NCBI RefSeq assembly: GCF_000686905.1
Contig: NZ_JMLW01000011.1
Location: 28,096-92,095, forward strand
DNA length: 64,000 nucleotides
Direction of reading: 5' to 3'
DNA from: Marinospirillum insulare DSM 21763
Lineage (GTDB): Bacteria > Pseudomonadota > Gammaproteobacteria > Pseudomonadales > Halomonadaceae
In this document: positions 17,953-26,110 of the stretch, in pieces
Position numbering within the stretch: position 1 is the first letter of the stretch
Layout: every line of letters begins with the position of its first letter
The notes under the pieces: generated by a model
Databases searched by the model: none
Seen by the model: only the letters and a program-made list of their open reading frames with translations
Told to the model about the DNA's origin: nothing
Position numbers and translations under genes: made by a program

Positions 17953-18324
17953 TCTAGCTGAATACCTTCCTAAAAGAAATAGAGTCCACCCTAACTGGTT
18001 ATAGCCAAGTCTACTTTTGGTGTAAATTGGCAGCTATTTGCTTTTTAATGTAGAATAGTTGATCTTCCGCAATGGAAAAATCTTTTAAGTCAATCAGTTA
18101 TAGCTTATTAACTGCCCATTCACCTAACTCGGAGTTTATTATTTATGGTCACGGTTGCCTTTCGCTTCCATCAGCCTGTTTCTATTAAGCCCTTACTTTG
18201 CATTCAAAATATCTCGCTTCCTACTTAAGTACCTTCTTTTAGTTTTCTTGTAAATTTAATACTGCCCTGTGGTTTAAGGGTCAGGGTTTTTTGTGCCTAA
18301 TTTTTACACTAAGAGATTAAGTCA
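17953..18324 (+). promoter_or_regulatory. Long gene-free leader before the symporter, ending in a terminator-like hairpin
   Basis: 372 bases without a supported gene. At 18265-18292 the stem CCCTG/CAGGG with a 12-base loop is followed by six T residues, a short intrinsic-terminator shape located only 32 bases before the symporter start. This could be an attenuator in the symporter leader or the end of an upstream short transcript. I see no match to a riboswitch class I know. A 38-codon ATG frame at 18072-18188 has no convincing ribosome site. Confidence 0.4.
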
Positions 18325-19956
18325 ATGGAATTAGATTTTTATCAATTTTCTACTACCACCGTGCTGTTAATGCTGGCAGCTTTTTATGGTGGCACCTATT
18401 TACTCACCTTATTAATTCGTAAGAAAGATGAGAATACAGATGCTTATATGGTTGCTAACCAGCGCATTGGTATAGGTTTAGCTTCATCGAGTATGACTGC
18501 CACTTGGATTTGGGCAGCCTCTTTTTATGCTGCAGCTACTTCCGGTTATACCTATGGTGTTTCTGGCCCCTTGCACTATGGTTTTTGGGGCGCACTAATG
18601 ATTTTGTTTATCTATCCTTTTGGTCAGCGTTTTAGAAAGCTTGCACCTAGAGCTCACACCTTGGGTGAATTAATTCATGCTCGTCACGGCTCTTCAAGCC
18701 AGCTAATTTTAGCCATATCTAACGTCTTAGGTAGCACCATCAGTTTAATGGTTAACTTTACTGCTGCAGGTGCTTTAGTGGCTGTTTTGTCACCCCTATC
18801 ATTTCAGGCAGGGGTTATTATAGCGGGCATTGGTGTTTTGGCTTACACCTTTTGGTCTGGCTTTAGAGCAGCAGTTTTTACCGACTTTATTCAGCTAATC
18901 GCATTAATGGCCATTGCTGTGGTGATTATTCCTGCCATTTTATTTGCTATGGGCGGGCCTACTGCTTTTGTTACAGGTTTAAGTAACTTAAGCCTAGAGC
19001 AACAAAGCTTCTTTTCTAAAACTGCTTTCTTAGAACAGGGTGCTCCCTTCTTTTTTGCTGTTTTAGCTTATGCAGTGGGTAACCAAACCATTTCACAACG
19101 CTTGTTTGCCGTAGATGAAAAGCACATTAAATCTACTTTTATTACTGCAACGCTAGGTTATGGTGCCATAGTTATTGGCTTGGGTATGATTGGTTTGTTG
19201 GCACTGACTGCAGGCATTGAGCCAATGAATGGTGATACTAACAACCTTATCCCTCAGGTAGTTTCTACCTACTTGTCGCCCGTTATGGTGGCCTTGTTTT
19301 TCTTGCTAGTCATTAGTTCGCTTTCATCAACAGCAGACTCAGACTTGTGTGCGCTTTCGGCGATTATGATGGCTGACGTTTATGGTAAAAATATTGCCAA
19401 GAACAAACCTAACCCAACACGCATGTTATTTATTGGTCGCATTACCATGATAGTAGCAACGGCTTTAGGTATCGTTTTTGCCAGCTTCTCTTTAAATATC
19501 TTGGTGATGCTGGTCTTTGTGGGGGCTTTATGGGGTGCAATTGTTTTCCCGGTTATTGCTAGTGTGTTTTGGAATAAAGTCACTAATGCTGCCTTTACCT
19601 GGTCGGTTGCCATTGCCATGCTGCTCTTCTGTTTAGTGCGTTTTGAACTCTTACCTATGGTTGGCTTAATTGCTTATATCTTTGAGGCTATCAGTGCTGT
19701 GGGTGCTGCCGTGGTTATTGGCTTAATGGCCTTTGCTTTTTTTGGCTTGCGCTTAGGTATTGCCTTGGGTGTTTTAGCAGGCATTGCGGCACTTTACTTT
19801 AACCTAGGCTTTATGCGTGAGTACACGGTTTTACTCGCTTCTTTAACAGCCTTTGGTGTTAGTACGCTGGTCTGTACAGTGATGAGCTTAATGAGTAAAG
19901 CACCAAGATTTGACTTCAGCACCATTAACGAAAGAGTGCAGAGTTACGATCACTAA
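18325..19956 (+). CDS. Sodium/solute symporter family transporter
   Basis: Integral membrane protein of 543 residues with about 13 hydrophobic helices, typical of the SSS family. Recognisable parts are the N-terminal GGTYLLTLLIRKKDENTDAYMVANQ loop region (given only in part), ATWIWAASFYAAATSGYTYGV, WSGFRAAVFTDFIQLI and the sodium-site helix LLVISSLSSTADSDLCALSAI. It resembles the urea/choline-like branch, but the substrate cannot be fixed. AAGAGA precedes the ATG. A 45-codon membrane gene follows after 36 bases and probably encodes an accessory subunit. Confidence 0.82.
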   Translation: MELDFYQFSTTTVLLMLAAFYGGTYLLTLLIRKKDENTDAYMVANQRIGIGLASSSMTATWIWAASFYAAATSGYTYGVSGPLHYGFWGALMILFIYPFGQRFRKLAPRAHTLGELIHARHGSSSQLILAISNVLGSTISLMVNFTAAGALVAVLSPLSFQAGVIIAGIGVLAYTFWSGFRAAVFTDFIQLIALMAIAVVIIPAILFAMGGPTAFVTGLSNLSLEQQSFFSKTAFLEQGAPFFFAVLAYAVGNQTISQRLFAVDEKHIKSTFITATLGYGAIVIGLGMIGLLALTAGIEPMNGDTNNLIPQVVSTYLSPVMVALFFLLVISSLSSTADSDLCALSAIMMADVYGKNIAKNKPNPTRMLFIGRITMIVATALGIVFASFSLNILVMLVFVGALWGAIVFPVIASVFWNKVTNAAFTWSVAIAMLLFCLVRFELLPMVGLIAYIFEAISAVGAAVVIGLMAFAFFGLRLGIALGVLAGIAALYFNLGFMREYTVLLASLTAFGVSTLVCTVMSLMSKAPRFDFSTINERVQSYDH

Positions 19957-19992
19957 TAGCTGCATAAACAAATATTTTATAAGAGGTTAGTT

Positions 19993-20130
19993 ATGGATAT
20001 TAAAGCGAGTTTATATTCCATTTATATTTTGATGTGGCCTGCCTTAAGTTTAGGCGTACTGCTTTATATACTTCGCGCTGTATGGCGTGACGCTAAAGAA
20101 GCTAAAAGCCAAAACAAAGAAGTGCTTTAG
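19993..20130 (+). CDS. 45-residue membrane protein, putative symporter accessory subunit
   Basis: ATG 19993 is preceded by AAGAGG at good spacing and reads 45 codons to TAG 20130. The protein starts MDIKASLYSIYILMWPALSL, has one transmembrane helix (residues 8-30) and ends in a charged tail (RAVWRDAKEAKSQNKEVL). Small single-helix proteins are known next to some sodium/solute symporters, where they are annotated as small accessory subunits. The IS200/IS605 element begins right after its stop codon. Confidence 0.72.
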   Translation: MDIKASLYSIYILMWPALSLGVLLYILRAVWRDAKEAKSQNKEVL

Positions 20131-20192
20131 CAAAATCCGCGTAAACCCTCGCCCAATCGGGCGGGGATATAAGCGGAAACCGCACAGCGGTT

Positions 20193-20621
20193 CTATTTTG
20201 GTGTGGTTTGACTCTGCACATACTCTCTCAGTGTTTCGATAGTTGCGCCGCCTGCACTGCAGGCAAAATAGGACCGTGACCAGAGTACTGCACTTTTGCT
20301 TTGCCGGGGTATGTGGGTATTGAGTATGCGTATCCGGCGCGATGAAACCGATTTCAGGTTATTTACCATAACGCTGATCGCCAGTTTCGGCGGATAGGCT
20401 ATCAGTAGGTGAACGTGATCCATCTCACCGTCCATTTTCAGCAGGTCACATTCCAGCTTCCCACAAATAGACTCAAACGCTTCGTGTAGTTGCTCAATTA
20501 TATAGCCGTCGAACAGTTTTCGCCGGTATTTTGTAGTAAAGACCAGATGTACAACCAGCTTGGTGACGCTGTGGCGTTTTCGGAGATAATCTGATAGCAA
20601 CTCTTTATGATGTACACTCAC
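20193..20621 (-). CDS. tnpA: IS200/IS605 transposase TnpA (Y1 HUH)
   Basis: Single-strand DNA transposase of 142 residues. The HUH metal motif is GEMDHVHLLIAYPP (about residue 65) and the nucleophilic tyrosine lies in ETLREYVQSQ near residue 132. WSRSYFACSAGG precedes it as in IS200-type enzymes. It cuts and joins the element's hairpin ends as single strands during replication. The stop codon is near the left-end hairpin. The copy is intact, so mobility is possible. Confidence 0.93.
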   Translation of the reverse strand: MSVHHKELLSDYLRKRHSVTKLVVHLVFTTKYRRKLFDGYIIEQLHEAFESICGKLECDLLKMDGEMDHVHLLIAYPPKLAISVMVNNLKSVSSRRIRILNTHIPRQSKSAVLWSRSYFACSAGGATIETLREYVQSQTTPK

Positions 20622-20678
20622 TTGAAATATAACCTTAATAGCTCTACGATATATGCATTATATCAATGAGCGCTGAAA

Positions 20679-21857
20679 ATGTTAAAGGCCACAAAAGTAC
20701 GCATCTATCCCACATCTGAGCAGGCGGAGTTTTTAAACCGCCAGTTCGGTGCTGTGCGCTTTGCGTACAACAAGGCTTTGCATATCATCAGCAGCCAGTA
20801 CAAGCGTCATGGCCTGAAATTGAAGGCCAAAAAAGACCTCAAGCCCCTGCTGGCCGTGGCGAAGAAATCTCGCAAATATCACTGGCTCAAAGACTTTGAT
20901 TCGATTGCCCTGCAGCAAGCCTGCATCAATCTGGACAAAGCCTTCCAAAGCTTCTTTGATCCCAAGCTGCCTGCTCGTTATCCCAAGTTCAAGCGTAAAC
21001 ACGGCAAGCAATCCAGCTATCACTGTACGAGTGTCAGCTGTGGTAATGACTGGATCAAAGTGCCTAAGTTAAAGCAGCCGATCAAAGCGCGTATTCACCG
21101 AGCGTTGGCTGGGAAGCTCAAGAGTGTTACCTTATCCTGCACCGTGACAGGTGAATACTATGCCTCATTGCTGCATGAGGATGGTGCAGAAACAGCGACA
21201 CCCATGCAGAGCCTAGATGAATCCAAAGTGCTAGGGCTGGATATGGGTTTAACGCACCTAGCCATTGATTCAAACGGCACGAAAGAGTTGAATCCACGCT
21301 TTTTGAAGAAAGCCAGCGCTAATCTGCGCCGCAAGCAAAAAGCCTTATCACGCTGCAAAAAAGGCAGCAAAGGTCGTGCAAAAGCCCGACTTAAACTCGC
21401 CAAGGCGCATCAGCGCCTAGCCAATGCCCGTGCTAATTTTCAGCACAAGCTGTCTCGAACGATTGTTGACGAAAACCAAGCGATGATTGTCGAGACATTA
21501 AAAGTCAAAAACATGCTGAAGAACCAAAAGCTATCCAAGCACATTGCCGATGCCAGCTGGTCGGGCTTGATCCATAAGCTGGAGTACAAGGCGAAAGAGC
21601 AAGGTAAGCACCTGATCAAAATTGATCAGTGGTTTGCCAGCTCTAAGACCTGCTCTTGCTGTGGATACAAGCTAGAAGAGTTGCCGCTGGAAGTACGCAA
21701 CTGGCAGTGTCCAGCTTGTTCGGCATGGCGAGATAGAGACATCAATGCAGCCTTAAATATCAAGGCACAAGGTATTTTGAAATTAAAGGCCGCAGGTCTG
21801 TCGGTCTCTGCCAATGGAGGCAAGCGTCAATCTGGTCGCGCACCAGTTGCTGCCTGA
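20679..21857 (+). CDS. tnpB: TnpB, IS605 OrfB-type RNA-guided nuclease
   Basis: 392 residues. The RuvC-like catalytic acids are in GLDMGLTHLAID (about residue 187), IVETLKVKNML (about 270) and WRDRDINAALNI (about 350). The zinc ribbon CSCCGY ... CPACSAW is complete with four cysteines. TnpB proteins are known to use an RNA from the element's right end to cut the donor or empty site. The expected guide-RNA region is the 3' end of this gene plus the hairpin at 21869-21893. All catalytic residues are present. Confidence 0.93.
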   Translation: MLKATKVRIYPTSEQAEFLNRQFGAVRFAYNKALHIISSQYKRHGLKLKAKKDLKPLLAVAKKSRKYHWLKDFDSIALQQACINLDKAFQSFFDPKLPARYPKFKRKHGKQSSYHCTSVSCGNDWIKVPKLKQPIKARIHRALAGKLKSVTLSCTVTGEYYASLLHEDGAETATPMQSLDESKVLGLDMGLTHLAIDSNGTKELNPRFLKKASANLRRKQKALSRCKKGSKGRAKARLKLAKAHQRLANARANFQHKLSRTIVDENQAMIVETLKVKNMLKNQKLSKHIADASWSGLIHKLEYKAKEQGKHLIKIDQWFASSKTCSCCGYKLEELPLEVRNWQCPACSAWRDRDINAALNIKAQGILKLKAAGLSVSANGGKRQSGRAPVAA

Positions 21858-21912
21858 GAAGTTGGAAGCCTCGCCCGTGGCGCTAGGGCGGGGAGCAGTC
21901 ACTAGTTGAAAC

Positions 21913-21954
21913 ACTTAACACCCAAACGACAAGCTTCTGGTTTGGGTGTTAAGT
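21913..21954. other. Perfect 15-bp hairpin beyond the IS element
   Basis: ACTTAACACCCAAAC pairs perfectly with GTTTGGGTGTTAAGT across a 12-base loop. There is no strong T-run on either strand. It was probably the 3' end structure of the symporter operon before the IS separated them, and it also lies just beyond the stop of the convergent diguanylate cyclase gene. Confidence 0.6.
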
Positions 21955-21970
21955 AGCAAGCTAGAAATAG

Positions 21971-22891
21971 CTATTCATGAACTTTTATCTGATTCCTACC
22001 ACTATTTTTTGCAAGATAAAGAGCTTTATCTGCTTCTGCAATCAGCGCATCTAAGCTTTTAGTGGTAGCGGCTTCTAAAGCACTAATTCCAAAGCTAGCT
22101 GTACAGCTTATTTCTACAGTTTGGTTGGTGACTTTATTTTCTGCAAAAGCATTGCTTAGGCGCTCCGCCAAAATAAGTGACTGCTCCAAGGTTGTTTGCG
22201 GCATAAGTAATGCAAACTCTTCGCCACCTATACGGGCCAAAACATCAGATGAACGAATTTTATCTTCTGCAATTCGTGCAATATTCACTAGCGTTAAATC
22301 ACCTAAGGCATGTCCATGCTGATCATTAATTTGTTTAAAGTAGTCTAGATCAAACATAATTAAAGCAACTGGCGTCTGGTTACGTTCTGCCTGGTGAAGC
22401 AGTTGTTTACCAAGGTTAAAGAAAGCGCGGCGATTATTTAAGCCTGTTAGTGAGTCAGTGTCGGCAAGCTGCTCTGCCTTCAAATGCGCTCTACGCAAGT
22501 CCTCTTCCATTTGCTTACGATCAGTTATGTTCGTAGCTACTTCTATGCGTACTAAGCGACCATCTAACCAAGGCACTGCCTGATCACGGCACTGATACCA
22601 CTGATTATTTTTGGTGTTTTGCATTTCTGTAATTTGCACACCTGTTGGCTTGCCTTGCTTGTCTAGCAATATAGGGTTGGTGCAAAAGCTACAAGGGCCT
22701 GTTTGATCTGTTTGTAAAACCTGCCAGCATTTGCGTCCTGCTGGGTCTCCCCACTTTTTTCGACCATACTCATTTATAAATAAAAGTTCGTGAGTCTCCA
22801 TATCTGCAACATAAACTAAGGCATCTAGGCTGTCTAAAATAGTGGTTACTGCCTGATGGCTAGTATTTAAGTCTTTATCATTTGGTTTCAT
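21971..22891 (-). CDS. PAS-domain diguanylate cyclase
   Basis: Soluble cytoplasmic protein of 306 residues. Residues 10-130 are a PAS sensor (DALVYVADMETHELLFINEYG and onward) containing a cysteine cluster (CWQVLQTDQTGPCSFC). A short coil leads to a GGDEF domain (140-306) with DSLTGLNNRRAFF, MFDLDYFKQINDQHGHALGD and the active-site loop ARIGGEEFALL. It should make cyclic di-GMP. No inhibitory-site RxxD is obvious before the GGEEF. The cysteines in the PAS region could sense redox or bind a cofactor, but this is inference. Confidence 0.9.
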   Translation of the reverse strand: MKPNDKDLNTSHQAVTTILDSLDALVYVADMETHELLFINEYGRKKWGDPAGRKCWQVLQTDQTGPCSFCTNPILLDKQGKPTGVQITEMQNTKNNQWYQCRDQAVPWLDGRLVRIEVATNITDRKQMEEDLRRAHLKAEQLADTDSLTGLNNRRAFFNLGKQLLHQAERNQTPVALIMFDLDYFKQINDQHGHALGDLTLVNIARIAEDKIRSSDVLARIGGEEFALLMPQTTLEQSLILAERLSNAFAENKVTNQTVEISCTASFGISALEAATTKSLDALIAEADKALYLAKNSGRNQIKVHE

Positions 22892-23079
22892 TTAATTAGT
22901 GAGGCTCTTTTATTCACAACAATTGATTACATATTAACACTAGGTTATATACATTTCACTCATTTAATTAGGTCTTCTACCTATCTCTTAATAGGTAGCT
23001 CTTCTGCCACTTATGTGCTGACCTGCTTAGGTTCGCAGTTGTTAAGATAATGTTTTATTGTCTTTGCTGGAGCTGCCTT

Positions 23080-23484
23080 ATGTCTATTGAAAACTATACT
23101 GACCTTATTAGCATTGCTAAAAATGAGCCTAACCCTCAGCGACTGCTGTTTGTGTTTGCTAAAGCAGTATTACCCGACGATGCCACACCTGAAGAAAAAG
23201 CTGCTTTTGAGCAAGGTGAAGGCGGCGCACTCGACCCCATTCTTTGTGTTGATAAAACACCCGACGAAGCAGCAAGTTTTGCTACACTTGTAGCCGAGGC
23301 TGAAACGACTGGGCATTCTTGGGATATCGCTTTTGTTTCTGCAATGAGTGGTCATGCAGGGCAGGCGCTAAATAGTGACGAGTGTGTACAACCTTTAAAC
23401 ATGATGGTTGAACAAATTCGTTTAGGAAAAATATCTCAATTTTTAGCCATGAGTCGTGAAGGTGAGTTTATAGAAATATACTGA
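23080..23484 (+). CDS. Conserved protein of unknown function upstream of moaB
   Basis: 134 residues from ATG 23080, which has TGGAG seven bases upstream; an ATG at 23050 lacks such a site. The sequence is acidic and begins SIENYTDLISIAKNEPNPQR, with LLFVFAKAVLPDDATPEEKAAF and PILCVDKTPDEAASFATL. I recall similar small proteins in Pseudomonas and relatives being labelled as ribonucleotide reductase subunits, but the sequence has no reductase motifs, so I do not adopt that name. It lies nine bases before moaB and is almost certainly co-transcribed. Confidence 0.7.
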   Translation: MSIENYTDLISIAKNEPNPQRLLFVFAKAVLPDDATPEEKAAFEQGEGGALDPILCVDKTPDEAASFATLVAEAETTGHSWDIAFVSAMSGHAGQALNSDECVQPLNMMVEQIRLGKISQFLAMSREGEFIEIY

Positions 23485-23493
23485 GGTAACGGA

Positions 23494-24024
23494 ATGAGTA
23501 AAACTGCACGTATTGGCGTTGTAACCGTGAGTGATAGAGCTAGCTCTGGTGCTTATGAAGATATTTCTGGCCAAGCGATTATTAACACCTTAGAAGATTA
23601 TTTAACCAGTCCTTGGGAAACATTTTACCGAATTATTCCCGATGAAAAAGACATAATTGAATCCACCTTAAAAGACCTAGTTGACTACCAAGGCTGCTGC
23701 TTGGTTATTACCACAGGCGGTACAGGCCCTGCACTGCGTGATGTAACTCCTGAAGCTACCGAAGCAGTTTGTGACAGGATGATGCCAGGTTTTGGTGAGT
23801 TAATGCGTGCAGAATCGTTAAAATACGTACCAACGGCTATTTTATCCCGTCAAACAGCTGGCTTAAGAGCTAGCAGTCTTATTTTAAACCTACCAGGCAA
23901 ACCTAAAGCTATTCGTCAGTGCTTGGATGCAGTTTTTCCTGCGATTCCTTGCTGTATCGATATTATGGAAGGCCCTTACCTTGAGTGTGATGAGTCTGTT
24001 ATTAAGGCTTTTAGACCCAGTTAG
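23494..24024 (+). CDS. moaB: Molybdenum cofactor biosynthesis protein MoaB
   Basis: MoaB/Mog-fold protein of 176 residues that adenylylates molybdopterin during cofactor assembly. Motifs visible are VVTVSDRASSGAYEDISG at the N-terminus, TTGGTGPALRDVTPEAT (about residue 72) and the C-terminal LPGKPKAIRQCLDAVFPAIP. Placement next to the nitrate reductase island makes sense because NarG needs the molybdenum cofactor. A strong terminator follows. Confidence 0.93.
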   Translation: MSKTARIGVVTVSDRASSGAYEDISGQAIINTLEDYLTSPWETFYRIIPDEKDIIESTLKDLVDYQGCCLVITTGGTGPALRDVTPEATEAVCDRMMPGFGELMRAESLKYVPTAILSRQTAGLRASSLILNLPGKPKAIRQCLDAVFPAIPCCIDIMEGPYLECDESVIKAFRPS

Positions 24025-24040
24025 TTTTTTTCTAGCAATA

Positions 24041-24080
24041 AAAAAACCGCCAAGCGCTTAAAAATGCTTGGCGGTTTTTT
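24041..24080. terminator. Bidirectional intrinsic terminator
   Basis: A 15-bp perfect stem (AAAAAACCGCCAAGC / GCTTGGCGGTTTTTT) with a ten-base loop, placed between the convergent moaB and nitrate transporter genes. It has a T-run in both directions. Confidence 0.93.
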
Positions 24081-24088
24081 ATGGTTTA

Positions 24089-25579
24089 TTATTTACCTTG
24101 CTGGGCTTCTTGCTCTGCAATCATTCTATCCACGGATGAAATATAGTACTCATCTCCAAAAGCATCTTCCGGCTCTTTTAGCCAAACCAAACATATAAGC
24201 CAACTCACAAAAGCACCACCAGCAATAATATAAAAGAACTGGCTAGGGGTGACATAAGTAAACAGGGTTAGGTAAACCACGGCACCCACATTGCCATAAG
24301 CACCTGCCATGCCAGATATTTGACCCGTTACCCGTCGTTTAATAGAAGGAATAATACCAAAGGTTGCCCCTTCTGCACCCTGTACAAAAATGGAAGTAAA
24401 GATGGTGACAGCTATGGCAATAATTAATGGCCAAGACGAATTAAGCATTCCCATTAACGCAAAACCAATCGAAATACCAAACATATAGCTCAGCATAACA
24501 AAGCGCCGGTTACCTAAGCGATCCGATACCATCCCTCCCATAGGGCGAGCTACCAGGTTAACAAAGGCAAAAGAAGCGGCAATTAAACCGGCTGTTGCCG
24601 CATTAAGCCCCCAAGTTTCTTCAAAAAACATGGGCAACATAGAAACAACCGCTAATTCAGCACCAAAATTAGCAAAGTAGGTAGAGTTAAGCGCTGCCAC
24701 ACTATTAAAGCTATAGCGATCATCTTCTGGCACACCCTTCTTTAAAATTGGCACATTCACACGCAGTATTTGTACTAACTGGTAAATAACCACTAAGCCA
24801 ATAACCGCGTAGGCTATCCAAGCACCTGTGGCATTTATATAACCCATGTTTTCAATACGCCAAACTAGGATAGCCAAGACACCTATCAACGGCACTGTCC
24901 AAAGCATAAGCTTGATCATATCGCCCCAAGTGCTGACTTCTAGTGCAGCGGTTTTTCTTGGCTTACGGTGAGCTTTTTCATCTGGCCCATCACTAATAGC
25001 AAACCAGTAATAAACACCGTAAGCTGCCATTACTACGGCACTTTGAGCAATTGCCCAGCGCCAGCCATCGTCGCCACCGTACATAGTTAAAGCAATGGTC
25101 GGTAAAGACATAGCCGCAGCGGCTGAACCAAAATTACCCCAACCAGCATAAAAGCCTTCGGCAAAACCTATATCTCTGGGCTTAAACCATAAAGCTGTCA
25201 TGTGAATACCCACCACAAAACTTGCACCAATAGAACTCAGCACTAAACGCGAAACCAATAACTGGGTAAGAGTAGAACCAAAAGCAAAAGCTAGGGCAGG
25301 AATTGACATGGTAACCATCAACACCGAAAAAACTCGGCGTGGGCCAAAGCGGTCTAACGCCATACCCACAATAATTCGTGCAGGTATAGTCAACGCCACG
25401 TTACAAATAGCAAAGAGTCGAAGATCGTCACGGGTAAGCCAGTCAACACTTTTTAACATGCTACTAGCCAAAGGAGCCATATTAAACCAAACATAGAAAG
25501 TTATAAAAAAAGCGATCCAAGTAAGGTGTAATGCGCGAATTTCAGGGCTTCTAAATTTGAATACTGCGGAAACTTTCAT
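24089..25579 (-). CDS. NarK1-type nitrate/nitrite MFS transporter
   Basis: Twelve-helix major facilitator protein of 496 residues. The nitrate signature GWGNFGSAAAAMSLP lies near residue 148, with the A-type motif GMALDRFGPRRV near residue 72 and GGMVSDRLGNRRFVM near 350. It resembles the NarK1 type thought to import nitrate with protons. It is the last gene of a narK-usp-narK group, 17 bases after the stress protein. Having both NarK types in one operon matches P. aeruginosa narK1K2. Confidence 0.88.
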   Translation of the reverse strand: MKVSAVFKFRSPEIRALHLTWIAFFITFYVWFNMAPLASSMLKSVDWLTRDDLRLFAICNVALTIPARIIVGMALDRFGPRRVFSVLMVTMSIPALAFAFGSTLTQLLVSRLVLSSIGASFVVGIHMTALWFKPRDIGFAEGFYAGWGNFGSAAAAMSLPTIALTMYGGDDGWRWAIAQSAVVMAAYGVYYWFAISDGPDEKAHRKPRKTAALEVSTWGDMIKLMLWTVPLIGVLAILVWRIENMGYINATGAWIAYAVIGLVVIYQLVQILRVNVPILKKGVPEDDRYSFNSVAALNSTYFANFGAELAVVSMLPMFFEETWGLNAATAGLIAASFAFVNLVARPMGGMVSDRLGNRRFVMLSYMFGISIGFALMGMLNSSWPLIIAIAVTIFTSIFVQGAEGATFGIIPSIKRRVTGQISGMAGAYGNVGAVVYLTLFTYVTPSQFFYIIAGGAFVSWLICLVWLKEPEDAFGDEYYISSVDRMIAEQEAQQGK

Positions 25580-25596
25580 AGCAATGCTTCCTTTTA

Positions 25597-26055
25597 TTAT
25601 GGGCTAGGTAGAATTAACAAAGGGCATTCCACTCTGCGAGCAAGGAAAGAAGTCACACTTCCTAGCGTCATATAATCCAATTCATCAACAAAATAGCTTA
25701 AAGATTGAGCAATAAATCCACCGTCAGGTTGGTGGCTATGCCGTGCAACTATCAACAAGTTGGGTACAATTTTTTTGGAAGCTTGAAGCAGCATTTTTCT
25801 AGGATCACCTTCTGCCATAATCAACTCACAGCTCAGGTTTTGTTCTTCTATAAATGCCTTACCTTCCTCTAAAGCTTGTTTTAATTCGCTGTACTCTTGC
25901 TGAAATAAGTCTTCGTTTGCATCCGAGGCAGCGCGTGGGTTCTCAGCAACGGCCATCAATAAAATGACTGGGTTTTGTGCCCCAAACAATGACAGGGTTT
26001 GCGCTAAAGCCAGCTTGGCATTTCTTGATCCGTCGTAGGCAATCAGTAGTTTCAT
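25597..26055 (-). CDS. Universal stress protein family
   Basis: 152 residues from ATG 26055, which has GAGG eight bases upstream. Typical UspA fold: MKLLIAYDGSRNAKLAL start, LLMAVAENP, LIVARHSH and C-terminal GSVTSFLARRVECPLLILP. The G-x2-G-x9-G nucleotide motif of ATP-binding members is only partly present. Its position between two nitrate transporters suggests an anaerobic role; Usp proteins of Pseudomonas are induced under oxygen limitation. Confidence 0.85.
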   Translation of the reverse strand: MKLLIAYDGSRNAKLALAQTLSLFGAQNPVILLMAVAENPRAASDANEDLFQQEYSELKQALEEGKAFIEEQNLSCELIMAEGDPRKMLLQASKKIVPNLLIVARHSHQPDGGFIAQSLSYFVDELDYMTLGSVTSFLARRVECPLLILPSP

Positions 26056-26110
26056 TTTGATATCCTCAAACATTAACTGCCCCCGTTATCAACAGAGGCA
26101 GAGTGGATCT

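Larger units (their letters stand above)
20131..21902. mobile_element. IS200/IS605-family element with divergent tnpA and tnpB
   Basis: Divergent tnpA (minus) and tnpB (plus) are bracketed by two subterminal hairpins with identical arms, CCTCGCCC/GGGCGGGG: the left at 20147-20166 with loop AATC, the right at 21869-21893 with a nine-base loop. Elements of this family have no terminal inverted repeats and no target duplication, so exact ends are inferred. I place the left end just after TTTAG (20126-20130) and the right end at TCAC (21899-21902). Both genes look intact. Confidence 0.8.

Noticed and set aside
18072..18188. 38-codon frame starting MEKSFKSISYS in the symporter leader
   Set aside because: No ribosome-binding site at useful spacing and no recognisable features; treated as chance.
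18000..18292. Known riboswitch class
   Set aside because: No conserved core of a class I can recognise; left as an undefined leader.
23080..23484. Ribonucleotide reductase alpha subunit
   Set aside because: The protein is only 134 residues and has none of the catalytic or allosteric motifs of that enzyme.
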